Source: Allacma fusca
Lineage: Eukaryota > Arthropoda > Collembola > Symphypleona > Sminthuridae
DNA: 64,000 bases
Assembly: GCA_947179485.1 (NCBI GenBank)
Contig: OX359248.1
Location: 47,936,847 to 48,000,846 of the forward strand
Direction of reading: 5' to 3'
Shown in pieces: positions 13,301-24,564 of the stretch. The position numbers and the translations under genes were made by a program. The notes beneath the pieces are model-generated. The model was not told the DNA's origin. It did not search any database and worked only from the letters and a program-made list of their open reading frames with translations. Within the stretch, counting starts at the first letter, position 1. Every line of letters starts with the position of its first letter.

Positions 13301-16300
13301 ATCTACATATATGCCGAATAGAAAATATCGCCACGGTATCTTTGTAGTTGTCTACGGAATGTCATTTGACGATGAAGTGGAGATATCGCATCCCCGGACA
13401 ATTCGTCATCCAGAAGATGTTAGGGCGATGCCATTAAAACATTTTTCTTTACTGTGGCGATTATCGCATATCTAGTTTAAAATATCCCCTAGATATCCTT
13501 ATAATATCGCTAGCTGATTACATCACTCGATCATTGAAACAAACTTAAAAATTTTGGAACCGGATTTGCAATCTAATGAGAGAATAAAATGTTGAAAAGG
13601 GGGCAGCACCGTATCAGGTATGTATCTAAACAATCGTCCAAACGCGTAGTGTATCTGTGTACGTATTGTGCGTTTAGATACCCTATACGTTGGGACGATT
13701 GTGTTTAGATACCTTTTGCGTTTAGACGATTATTACACGATTAGGCGATTATGCGCATAAATCTATGCGTTTAGAGGTTATACGTTTTGCCATTTATGCG
13801 TTTAGGTATGATACCGAAAAAACACATACTAGTTATATTTTCCACGTTTATGGTGCGGAAAATTAATGAGGGTTGACTATTAAGGTTACTAGGACAAAGA
13901 AACTAGGTAAAAACCGAAATCAATATGCCAAAAATAAATAGGTGCACCAAACCTTCAATGCACGACTAAAATTCGATGAAACAAATATCTTAACAAATAA
14001 ACAATGTATTACAAAAGGTTCAATTGTTTTCAGCACCTACAATCGGAAGCTAATGGAAATAATGATTTTGTCCGAAACTTGTATTCAGTCTGTGGGATGG
14101 ATTTTCTTACGTCATCTTTGAAATTTACTTATTCCGAAGGGAAGGAGAATATTGTTCATAATGGCAGATTTTTCGACTTATTAGGTATTTTTAATTGACG
14201 ATATTTTCTTCATCTTTTTGTTTTTACTCTTCCAAATACTCTAAAATATGCTGTCCAAAAATATTTTAATAATTGTCGTAAAATAAATAAACATGGTAAT
14301 ATTTTTAGCATTTATCTCCTCCAACCTAATTTAAATCTTAAAGAGAAGTTAATACTTTTAAATGATACTATTTTTCGCTTGTTTTCGCTATTTGACGCCA
14401 GGTTTCTGTTTTTAATTAACCTTACAATTTTAGGTTGTCTGTGTAATATGCTGAATCCTACTATGAACCCCAAGATATTTCTGGATTTCACAGATTTCAC
14501 AAAACCCTTTTTAGGTGTTTTAAATTTGTGGTTAAATATGCCGAATTTACAAGTCAGGTTATGTTGCAGCCACTTTGATATTGTTTTAAATGCATCATGC
14601 GTAATTAAACATAATTAAACATTTAAAATAGATATTCCGGGAAGTAACCTTATGACTTTTAATATTATTTACCTAGATTGATAAATTATTTCAACTAACC
14701 TCAGCGCTGCTTACGTTGTTTGTGGAAGATGTGAAAATATATAACGAATTTCAGGAGGATGGTATTGAAGAATTATTTGAACACAATTTCATGAGGATGT
14801 TGATATTTTATCCATTGAAGCCATTACATTGTATTGAAAGGTTAGCTAATTAATTCCTGTTTAATTTGGTTTAACATTTGTACAATGCTTTTAATTATAT
14901 TAGCTTGAAATCGAATGTCGCCTTGGACCAAATACCCCTGTTTTCAAAACTGCTGAAAGATTCGCAAAGAAAGGCAAAGTGGGTGACTGCATTACTCGGC
15001 TTTATGGATATAATACAATGGCAAACCGTTGTAAGTTTTTAATTTGATTATTTATCATGTATTATACTTGATTTATAACCCACCTTGAAGGCGATGACTA
15101 CGTTCCCCTTCCTCTGTTAACTTTTCCAAATCGTTCTTTCTTCAAGGGACCCAGAAATAAAAAAGTGGGTGCTCCAAAATTGCACAACGAAAAATTTCAA
15201 GGAAATACATGTGAGCAGTTCCTTGGGATGTTGACGACTCACTAGTACTTAAAGCATACTTGCAACCGTTCAGTTCATAAAGTGGTGAACTGAACTGAAC
15301 TAGCCCTTATTCTTATTGTTTTTGAATGAACATGAACGAACTAGCTAAATGCAAACTTTTGATTGAATGAATTTGAATTGAACTCAGAAAAACTTATTTT
15401 GAATGTAAACGAACGTTCATCATACGTTCATGTAACGCAAATTGAACTGAATTGAACTTAAGAGTCAGGGATTAAATATAAGTTCATATAATCATGATCA
15501 CAAAACGAATATTATACATGTATTCCTAAATTGCATGATAAAAAATGTTATTTTTGTAATCTTAAGAGCTAGTCCCCATTTTTTGATTCTCCATTTCAAT
15601 GACATTAAATTACAAATCAATCAAATTGCTTACATGCAAACAGATTTTTACATTCAAGAACGAGTATTCAGCACATTTTAGTCGAAGTTGCATGAATTAA
15701 AAAGCCCAATAATTGTAAGCAGAGTTGTATGATTTATTAATTTGGAAGCGCTTGGTTTTTTACTCTGATTGTTTATCAGAAAGTTCAAAGTCAATACTGC
15801 TTTCAAAACACCGGAGTTTTGAAAGCAGTTATTTAATCAGTCATTTAGCAAAAAATCTGGCTTCAGTCAAAGTTCAGAGTTATAAAAATAAAACTAAATG
15901 TCACTTATGTAAATATATCGTAATTGTCACGCTAATGACAGATAAAGTGAACTGAACTGAACGACCGAAAAGTATATAATGAATTGAATTGAACTTTGAA
16001 AAAATACTGCAAGGATGAACTGAACTGAAAGTAACGACTGGAAATTACGCAGTGAATTGAACTGAACTACGACAGGATTTTAACAAGGGGAACTGAACTG
16101 AACTGAACGATACGAAAAATTTTGGGATGTGAATCGAACTGAATTTGAACTTTGGACCAAAACTGCAAGTAGGACTTAAAGTATTACGACTTACAATTAG
16201 CCGTGAGGTGGCGCGAAAAAATTCCGGGTAATGTGCGTTTCGTCTGAGAAACAGTTTTCGTTCTGTCTATATAATATCACAGATACAGCCAACTACGACA

Positions 16301-19300
16301 AGTATTTGTTCCGGTTTGTTTTCTGAATATAAACAGTACTGTGAGGACTCACAATATTGTTATTATTATAATAAATAGTATAATAGGATAAGGTAATGGA
16401 GGTGGATGAACTGGGGTTCTGACTGTAACTGAGTAAATGAGCCCACCAGGAAGACATCCTTGTGGCAAGTTCGATGGCAAAGTAGAATATTGAAAAAGTC
16501 AGTCACTAATTATTAGCTAACCCGAAGCATCTAAACATTTGGCTCTCATAACTTGCCAATAGCCTGAAGTAGATTAAAGGCAATTATTTGTAAGTAAGCC
16601 CTAGTAATGAATGCTCACAGTACATACACATGCAACCCCTGAAATGCTAAAATAAGAGGGTGAGGTTAACTATATGCTTTAACTACAGTTTAATACATAT
16701 CGTCGCTGAAGAGGCAAAATGGAATACATGCAGTTTTACTAAATGCAAAATGGAATAGATGCATCAAGTTTTAAAAGCAATATGGTCTACTTACAATTTC
16801 GTCTAAAAGCAAAATGGTCTACATACAATTTCGCTTTAAAGCAGAAATGCCATTATGAAAGTATACACGCATGTAGACCATTTTGCTTTTAGTGAAAACT
16901 GCATGTAGTTCATTTTGCTTTCAGGAAAGCTTGCAACTATTCCGTTTTGCCTTTAAGGAAAAAGGCATGTAGACCATTTTGCTTCTAATCGAAATTGCAC
17001 TTAGTCCATTTTGCCTCTTCAGCGACGATATGATCTTATCCATACTCACAATTTAGGGAAACTACTCCCGAGGAGAGATAGAAAACCGTTTTTGCCATAC
17101 AATGTTCGAGGTCTGGGGCGTTGACTGGTTTATTACTTCCCTTAACTTTAGAGATGATTACGAAAAAGGCAAATGGTGTAAATTCTATTTTCGAGAATAT
17201 CTGGGCAAGTTCATTGCATATAAATATGCATACTCTATAAGATTCATTGTATACAACGCAAACATTTAAATCTTTGTGCATTCAATTCTTACATATCGCC
17301 GGCTAAACTTGCTAACCGCATACAATTTAAAATGTTTAGAATGAGAGAATGACTGTACAACCATCTTACTGGAAACTCTACTGTAAAAACCTTCCATGAT
17401 TCCCCTCTGCTCTTCTGCTTCGCGGAGCGGATTTATTGCAAGAGGGAATTATGGCCGGTTTTTACTTTAAAGTTTACAGCGGAATCACTGCAACCGTTTT
17501 TTATTTTATGCATTGGGTTAGCAAGTTTAGTCGACGATATGCAAAAGATTAAGCCGTAGAAAAAGTTATGAAAAAATTGTTCGTATCTCATATTTTCGCA
17601 GTTTCATTGGTTTAACGGGTTTTGTTTTCACATTACAGATAAATTACTGAGAGTCTGGGTGGTCCCAGGAAATTTGTCCGAATTTGTGAAGTCTCCAGGT
17701 TTTTTAAATACGTTCTTGGACATAGGGAAACTCCGCCTGGAAAATATTCATTTTTGTTACGTATGTAGATATTGTTATGCTGCTGCTGAGATAATTTATT
17801 ACGATCTCATTTTATGAGCCACAAATTCTGTATTTACGAGATTTTAATTTTAGGAATGGCATGTATCTGAATATTTCCGCCTATCATTCGCCTTTATTTG
17901 TCTGATTTGTTTGGATAAGAAGATTTACGACGACTTCAGGGTCAGCTTGCAAGCATTATTTGAGAATGCATTTAAACAGTTAATGGAAGAATTTAAATCA
18001 GAGGAATGGAATGTCCTTGAATTGTAAGTGTTTTCTGAAGTTGGGTTTTCCTGTACTCCTGCTACAGTGAAATTCTGATGTGGCATGTTGGTTTTTCTTG
18101 TCGAATTTTTTTCCCCTCCAAAATTTCCTTTGTACTGATATGGTACCAATTATCAATTTTGGCATCTCTTTTAAAGCAATGACAAAAAACTGACAAAATG
18201 GTTTGTCAGTTGTCAGAAAAAGTTATCCTAATCAAATATTTTCTCAGGTTAACGAAGAGTGAAACGGATAATCGTTTACAAGAATTTGATCTGAAAGTAA
18301 ACAATTGTAATTGGAAACCAAAATGGGCGACTGACTTTTTAAAAATCATCAACAACCCATTACAAACTGATAAGAATTATTCCGTTCGCACTCACGAATG
18401 TTATTTAGCTGCCGTGTATTTAGTAAGTATCATCCGAAATACAAATTATTATTAAAAAAATCTAAAATTGAGTTGCTTTTGTGCAGAAGTATAAAACAAG
18501 ATTCAGCTCAAATGGGTAACACATTAGAGAAATTTTTCACCTGTATCAAGAAATTGCAAGATCGATTTTGTTCGACCAAAAGAAACACAATCATTGCGAC
18601 TACGTATTCTTGGTCAGCTTAATAGCGGTAATAATATTAAAGACGCAGAAAACTTAAATTACATAGATTAAGCAAGATAAAATTGAACTAAATATATTCT
18701 TGAATTTTACAAAAAATGATCGCGTTGCTTTTGGTCGAAAAAAATCGATCTTGTAATTTCTGGGTACAGGTGAAAACATAATGTGTTACCCATTTCAGCT
18801 GAATCTTATTTTATACTTTTAAGAGTCGAAAAGACTTGCTGTGGTTATTTTTTTGCGGTAATACATTTAGTGATAATTAAGTTAATAATAATTAACTTTC
18901 TTTCTCAATAAACAATAATAATATACTTTATTCTTATGATTTAGGAAATCATATCCAGAGAAGATATAGAAAATGAATATTGTAATAAAATATTCGAAAA
19001 ATTGGGTGTAAATGGGTTTACTAAATCCCTTAGTTTCATACATGGTGAAGAAGGGAACGTGTGTTGTATTAAATTCAAAAACTACTTAGGTAACGCATTC
19101 CGATATTTACCTTTCAAAATTTAATAACTAATAACTTTAATAACAGAATTAATTTGTGGAATGCCTTCTTCAAAACACTATCTTTAACGAGATGCTAGCG
19201 ACATTTTGTTTCTATTGATTGATATGAGTTTTTAATTGTTTTTGACTGATTTTTGACAAATATTAGGTAATTTATTAAAAGTCTGGAAGACCCCTGGAAA

Positions 19301-20377
19301 CCTGGCCAAATTTGTGAAGTCTACATATTTTGTAAAATTATTTAGGAACACAGGAAAACTTCGGCTACAAAATATTTGTTTTTATGATGTAAGTTTAGTC
19401 TTGTTCATGTTAAATTTATTAAACAAGATTTGATAAATTGCTTCAAAAATGTAATTGATTTCATTGTTAGGGGTCTGAAATACCTGAATTCTTCCGCCTA
19501 TCTTTGGCTGTTATTTGGATGTTTGACTCTGATAAGAAACTTTACGACGACTACGTCAGTTTGCAACCACTATTTGAGAACGCTTCAACGCAACTAATAC
19601 ACAGCTCAGAAAAATTAGATGTGCGTGAAATGTAAGCGTTTGCTAATATGGTTTTGCCTTACTGCTAGTATATTTAATTTCTCAAATAGTGATTTTATCA
19701 TAAATATAAATAATTACTTCATTACTGTTAAGGTAAATATAATACTCTCCAACATACAAAATATTTTGTAACCTCTGTATTGTAATACCACTTTCTCCTT
19801 CTTTTATGAATCAATATTTTTGCGAACTGTTGATACATACACATGTCGAATCCAAAAAATACATTCCTTGAAATTCTCCACTACGAAAACAATTACTTTG
19901 ATTAACAAACTTACACCAGATATCACTATTATGCTTCTCACCGAATCTCCAGGCGCACAAAGCTTTGATAAAGAAATTTTGTGTGCGGTATCCATTACCT
20001 GGATTCCCCACACACAACAGTGTTTTGGGTATACAGGTATTGGTATTATATTGCCGGTAATGGGGGTATTATAATACATACATTTAAGTTCCTACTAAGT
20101 CAGACTCGCATGTACAAGTAATATCAAACGGTATCTCAATGTACCAGCGTGTGTATTGACAGTACCTGAAAACCACTAAAAATTTACTGTCATTGAATTA
20201 ATTAAATCGTTTTAAAATGTTTATTCATGTTTCTATTCCAGATTATCCAAGAGTGAAACGGAAGGTGATTTGAAAGAATTTGAGTTGAAAGTAACAAATT
20301 GTAAGTGGAAATCGAAATGGGCGACGGACTTTTTGAAAATCATCCAGGAACCTCAACGAAGTTGCACCATATTTTAA
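10328..20377 (+). CDS. NB-ARC/STAND P-loop ATPase with tandem C-terminal repeat modules
   Basis: Putative signal-transducing ATPase of the STAND class (NB-ARC, as in APAF1-like and NLR-like proteins); an immune or cell-death role is only inference. Exons: 10328-11947, 12054-12275, 12584-12754, 14034-14184, 14434-14552, 14677-14840, 14904-15030, 17057-17204, 17639-17760, 17854-18023, 18248-18422, 18945-19089, 19267-19388, 19471-19631, 20242-20377. Every join keeps frame and the product is 1250 aa. Visible motifs: FHGRE at 51-55, Walker A GFGGMGKSE at 83-91, Walker B LFIFD at 154-158, FLATSRN at 197-203, GYPLGL at 241-246. No N-terminal CARD, death or TIR domain is evident. From about residue 515 onward the protein consists of about four diverged, helix-rich modules of roughly 190 aa; the last three are encoded by exon quartets with matching phases. 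The intron after 17204 uses a GC donor. Introns carry a hAT element, foldback elements and a palindrome. Confidence 0.88.
12519..12558. repeat. 40-bp perfect palindrome in NB-ARC gene intron 2
   Basis: The 18-base left arm AACCACTTAAATAATACC is followed by TATA and then its exact reverse complement. It sits 25 bases upstream of the exon that starts at 12584, so it can place a strong hairpin next to the branch point and acceptor of that exon. Confidence 0.9.
13605..13818 (-). repeat. fragment of the GTTTAGACGATTAT repeat family
   Basis: Many degenerate copies of GCGTTTAGACGATTA and its relatives lie in the intron before exon 14034. Read on the minus strand, 13700-13816 aligns with 49258-49390, sharing the order GGTATCAT, AAACGCATAA, GGCAAAACG, CATAACCTCTAAAC and AATCGTCTAAACG. 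It is therefore an inverted fragment of the larger element at 49.2-52.3 kb. Confidence 0.7.
15243..16186. mobile_element. hAT-like non-autonomous element
   Basis: The left end TAGTACTTAAAG and the right end CTTAAAGTATTA are imperfect inverted repeats; a second matching block, ACTTGCA, lies further in. Flanking 8-mers are CGACTCAC (15235-15242) and CGACTTAC (16187-16194), a 7 of 8 match and the target-duplication size of hAT elements. The interior is dominated by GAACTGAACTGAA-type simple repeats and a 14-bp-arm hairpin near 15797-15832. No transposase is visible. It lies in the intron between exons 14904-15030 and 17057-17204 of the NB-ARC gene. Confidence 0.75.
16697..17031. mobile_element. 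foldback element, copy 1
   Basis: The ends read ATATCGTCGCTGAAGAGG and its inverse, with inverted similarity through most of the element. Inside, units of about 32 bases beginning GCAAAATGG run in one orientation in the left half and the opposite orientation in the right half. The right end stops 25 bases before the NB-ARC exon at 17057. Same family as 36979-37320 and 52880-53278. Confidence 0.88.
18486..18820. repeat. intronic inverted repeat with ~100-120-bp arms
   Basis: The left arm (about 18486-18605) and right arm (about 18715-18820) are imperfect reverse complements. Both carry AGTATAAAA, AGATTCAGCT, ATGGGTAACACATTA, AAGATCGATTTT and TTCGACCAAAAG when read in the same sense. It lies in the NB-ARC gene intron between exons ending at 18422 and starting at 18945. 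The family is not recognised. Confidence 0.8.
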
Positions 20378-20634
20378 AGCAACTATTCCTAACATTGCGC
20401 AAGAAACTTTACACTATATGCATAATTGTGTTGTTATTCCAAATATCTGAGCATGTATTTGAAAGAATTATTTATTTATTAAATTTTCCACACATTCTAA
20501 TATTATTTTTAAAGACATGCAAGCATGTTGGCTACTGTAGCATGCCATTTTAATGTAACGGCATGTGGAATGGGTAAAGCTAAAATTAAGAAGAAAATTT
20601 TAGTATAACTTGAAAAGTTGAAGTACGTATGAAT

Positions 20635-21603
20635 CAGGGACGGGATATCGGAAAAATACGGATTTAAATTCGGATTCGAATACTTTCGAATTTCGATTTC
20701 AATTTTAATTAATTTTTGTAATACTTAAAAATTTGAATTCCGATAGATACGGATTCCAATATATTTGAATACTTCCTGAATTTGAATTCCGATTCAAATA
20801 CTTTTCGGATATTCGTACAGAAAATGGGAATTTATACAAAAGAACAATTTAATCGCAAAAAAATAAGCGATACGTAACACATTAAGCGTTTTTGCGTCTA
20901 CATTACCACGCATATCATTTAATATAAATTTAAGCGCAGAAAACACACTCAACTGAAATTTCAGTAACTAGAAAAGCGAGGATTGATCCCATAACATTTC
21001 TAAAAAATTCGGAGGAATCTGTTAACCTGTCTAACTAATTTTCCGGTTAGTTCTTTCTGACAGTATCTATTTGCAAAAACGATTTGTTTGATAACACATC
21101 GTAACTTCGTAACTAAAATGCACTTCTACAGAATTAGTTTTAGGCATCCCCATGATGAGAACAAGATTAAAGAAAGGAGAAACTTGATTTACTTGATCGT
21201 CCTGTAAGACCGACACCATGCAGTAATCTCATCCTATTTGTAGGAATGTTTGCAAAACGGGCTATAAAGCACTGCCCATTACCAACCATACACTTTTCGT
21301 TTACCAAACGTTCGTTACTTCCCCTTTGGGTTTTATATTAAAACGTGTGCGGCTTTCAAAAAATCCTTCCTATGAACTTTTTCTCCCACGTGGAAGTATA
21401 AAACGCAATGAAATCGATACTTTATTGGAATCGGAATTCATTAAAAAATATTCGAATACCCTTGTTTTTATTCTAACCCAATTTTGGATACAAATACTTA
21501 CCATGGCGAATTTTTTTCTGGTTCTAATACCGATTCGGATACCCGAATTTTTTGAATATAATTCCGATTCTAATTCCGATTCGAATTCGAATTCCCGTCC
21601 CTG
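20635..21603. mobile_element. hAT-like non-autonomous element downstream of NB-ARC gene
   Basis: Ends are CAGGGACGGGA and TCCCGTCCCTG, an 11-base perfect inverted repeat of hAT type. The flanks are GTATGAAT on the left and, after one extra base, TTATGAAT on the right (7 of 8). The interior is rich in GATTCGAATTCC-type simple sequence near both ends. No transposase reading frame was recognised. Confidence 0.75.
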
Positions 21604-23146
21604 ATTATGAATTTCAGGTCACGTTCTGGAAATGTTTTAACTTGAATATGAAGTTCAGTAAAATCATACTTTTAACCAGAATTTTTAGAGACGTTAATAA
21701 TGTATTACTTTGGTTGGCAAAAGCTAGTCAAGTTCTACATCAAAATACTTGAATAGTATCGCCAAGGTACAATCATTGTAATGTTTTCCGTAATTCTGTA
21801 ACATGGCTGTGGGCTGTTGAAGAGAGAAAACATAATATATATTGTACTATAAATAATGTGTATTATTTTACTTTTACTAAAATGTGCATTCCGTCATTTT
21901 ACTTTTTCAGCAATGTTATGAAAATTTATTTCGAATTTTGAAATAAATCTTAATCAATCTTTCAAAAAAAAAATACTGGCCTGTTCCCTCCCCATTTCAA
22001 TAACTACTACACTACAGATATCGAGATATTTTCAGGTCAAAAATCAGATTTTTAATCTTAATGAATTTAATATTGATTTTTACAAACGCAAATTGAGCAC
22101 GTTTACTTTTGTGTATGTTTTATGCTTAAATAAATTCCACCATCCAAAAGATAATGGTTAGCATTTTTGGTTTTCTCTAAGTTTATGTTCATCGAGCGGG
22201 ATATATTAAACATTATTATCATTAACTGTTTTTCGAATTTTAACGATAATAACATTATTCATATTAACTTTAGCCAATAACGTTACCCATCCCTGCATTG
22301 CATATTCAATAAGCATCCTTGCATTTCCTCTACACATAATATTCAGTTTGAATCGTTATAATATTAACATCCTTGTATTTGTTTTTTTGCTGTTGATATT
22401 TTTGAATTTCTAAAGCCTCGTGGCTGAAAATAATTCTTATATCCTGTTTTCTGAATAATTAAAAGTTCCAACTTATTATTTTATAAGGTGAGTTAAAGGT
22501 TTATATATTAATCTAACCTGGATTCTATTAATTCACTTATACCACTAATTCTAAACGTGAAAAATGAAGATATTGATACACAAGGGTCTAGCTTCATTAA
22601 AAACATAAGTGCAAATGATAACCCAGCTCAACTGTATGAATAATTTTTGTTAAAACATGATAACACGGATGAAACACAATCAATTCCATGTAATATAAAG
22701 AAACTCCATACTTTTTATGTAAAATTAAGGACGGCAAATAAATTAACACATTAACACAACTACTGGTTACACACATCGGGTGATTGCAACACTCCCGCTT
22801 TCACTAACTTCCAAAGTTATTCAACTTCTGGTAAAAGAGATGCAATAGGCTCAATTATATTTGCTGATTTTAAGTTGGCTAATTCAGTGGCACCCGCAGT
22901 CTTACAATACTTTCATTCGATAAATCTAAATCCTACTATTCTTGTGTTGGAATTAGGAGACAATTTTGTTGTGTAACTACATAATATATTAGATTATTGG
23001 TTTAACATTCAAGCGTACAGATAATTATAAAGTCCTGGCGACTCTATACATCCTGAATACTACAATTTAGATGCTTCGGTCATGCTAGTTGGCCTCTGTG
23101 CAACTGTGCACGACAAACTTTGAGGAACAAATTTGCACCTCAGGGC
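21604..23146. other. intergenic, no gene recognised
   Basis: AT-rich spacer between the hAT element and the second chemoreceptor. Nothing beyond short random reading frames was seen. Confidence 0.55.
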
Positions 23147-24540
23147 TCAGAGCTTTGCCGCAATAAGAAGGTTGCTGGACAGACTCGTTACAATCGCTCC
23201 TACCGTAAAAACCGTCTCTTTTTTTACCACATACAAAAAGCTGACGTACACCCCTAAAGGTCTATATGCTCTAAAAGTAGCTTTGTCCAGTTTGGAATCC
23301 GCACAATTTTTCCAGGATTCCAGGAAACTTTTGGATTTTTCATGAATTTGAGCCACTGTTGGAAATAGTAGAAACTCAACAGCAAGCCAATTTAAGAGAC
23401 TCGTCGGGAACAGTAAGTAACTCGGCATTGGAATTACTTCGTAGAGTCTGATTGTTATGAAAATCGTCAAGGAATGTTGTATTATATTGAATATCTTGAT
23501 TGTCGGCCATATTGAATTCTTCATACAGTAGTTGTAGAGTTTTTCTAAAATCAATAATTTTTTGTATAATGAAAAAGCATGGGCAGCATTCCGAATTTTC
23601 TGAATTGTCATATTGTTTGGTTGGCCGGACAATCTGGAAATTTTAAATTTAATGGTTATACAATCACATTTTGGAGACATTACAATTTTCTGAACAACTC
23701 AAAACGAATGCAATTCTAAGATTAAATGTATATGTAAATTATACATTAATGATGAATATAAACAGGTAATCGGACATACGTGGATTGCGTTAGCCAAAAA
23801 GTGGTAGCTTTAGAGTGCATGAGTATAAAATACCAATACAGTAGACATATGAACCATTGTTGCAAATAAATGTAGGACTGGAGCAAGAAGAACCCTCCCA
23901 AAAGTATTTTCGAAGATTCATATTCTTGTGGTACGAAGGTTGAGAACATATAAAAGGAACTGGTTGGTTTATGTAAAAATAATGTTGATCCTGCAAGACT
24001 CATTACGAAGGCTACAGTTGTTAAAGTTTGAAACATAACCTCACAGTTATCTCGTTTCAGAGCATTTGCTCGAACAAAATAATTACCTGAAACCAGCAAT
24101 AAATCCTTAGCATTTTGAGACTTGATATCATACTTTAAAAAATTGTTTTATAAAAACGTATTTATTAACTTACGCTTATACTTTTGACTCAGGCTGATAG
24201 TGTTATTTAGTAAATTTGCCATTTCTGTTGATTTCTTGAAATTGTTAATCTGACCCACAATGGATGCACAACTCCATTGGAATAATGTGAAATGTACCAT
24301 AATATTTGCAGGTGACTCCGTGGAGCCTATGAAGCAAGTCACTACAGCGTGAAAAAGATGAATTGTATTGACAATCATGAGGGAAGCATTTGCTTTACAT
24401 ATTAAAGACATGTATTTATCCTTAACTGGCTGAATACGGATTTCATCTTGGTGTTTAGTTACCTCAAAGGGAATAAGTTTGAATTTCTCAGCTAATTTTA
24501 AGAAAATCCCAAGGATTCGAAGCGTTGCAGGTGTGAACAT
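23147..24540 (-). CDS. chemoreceptor (gustatory/odorant receptor-like), complete
   Basis: Seven-pass chemoreceptor of the arthropod Gr/Or superfamily, predicted to sit in sensory-neuron membranes. Exons on the minus strand: 24540-24174, 24086-23780 and 23633-23147, giving 386 aa. Donors are GTAAGT and GTATGT; acceptors end GTTTCAG and ATTTCCAG; joins are in phases 1 and 2. An in-frame GTG upstream at 24564 is less likely than ATG 24540. Hydrophobic segments occur near residues 55-80, 90-110, 130-160 and 170-200, and again in exon 3. The C-terminus carries the loop RPLGVYV followed by the last hydrophobic span with KKETVFTVGAIVTS, typical of the conserved final helix in this family. It resembles the gene at the left edge only in architecture. 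The ligand is unknown. Confidence 0.76.
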
Positions 24541-24564
24541 GTTTGCTCCGTGTAGAACACACAC

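Noticed and set aside
16697-17031. Regular ~32-base units suggesting a CRISPR array
   Set aside because: The units are degenerate, directly adjacent with no unique spacers, and reverse orientation at the centre. The setting is a eukaryotic intron, and the same element occurs elsewhere.
17036-17281. 81-aa minus-strand open frame
   Set aside because: It is the shadow of plus-strand NB-ARC exon 17057-17204, whose translation aligns with the exon at 18945.
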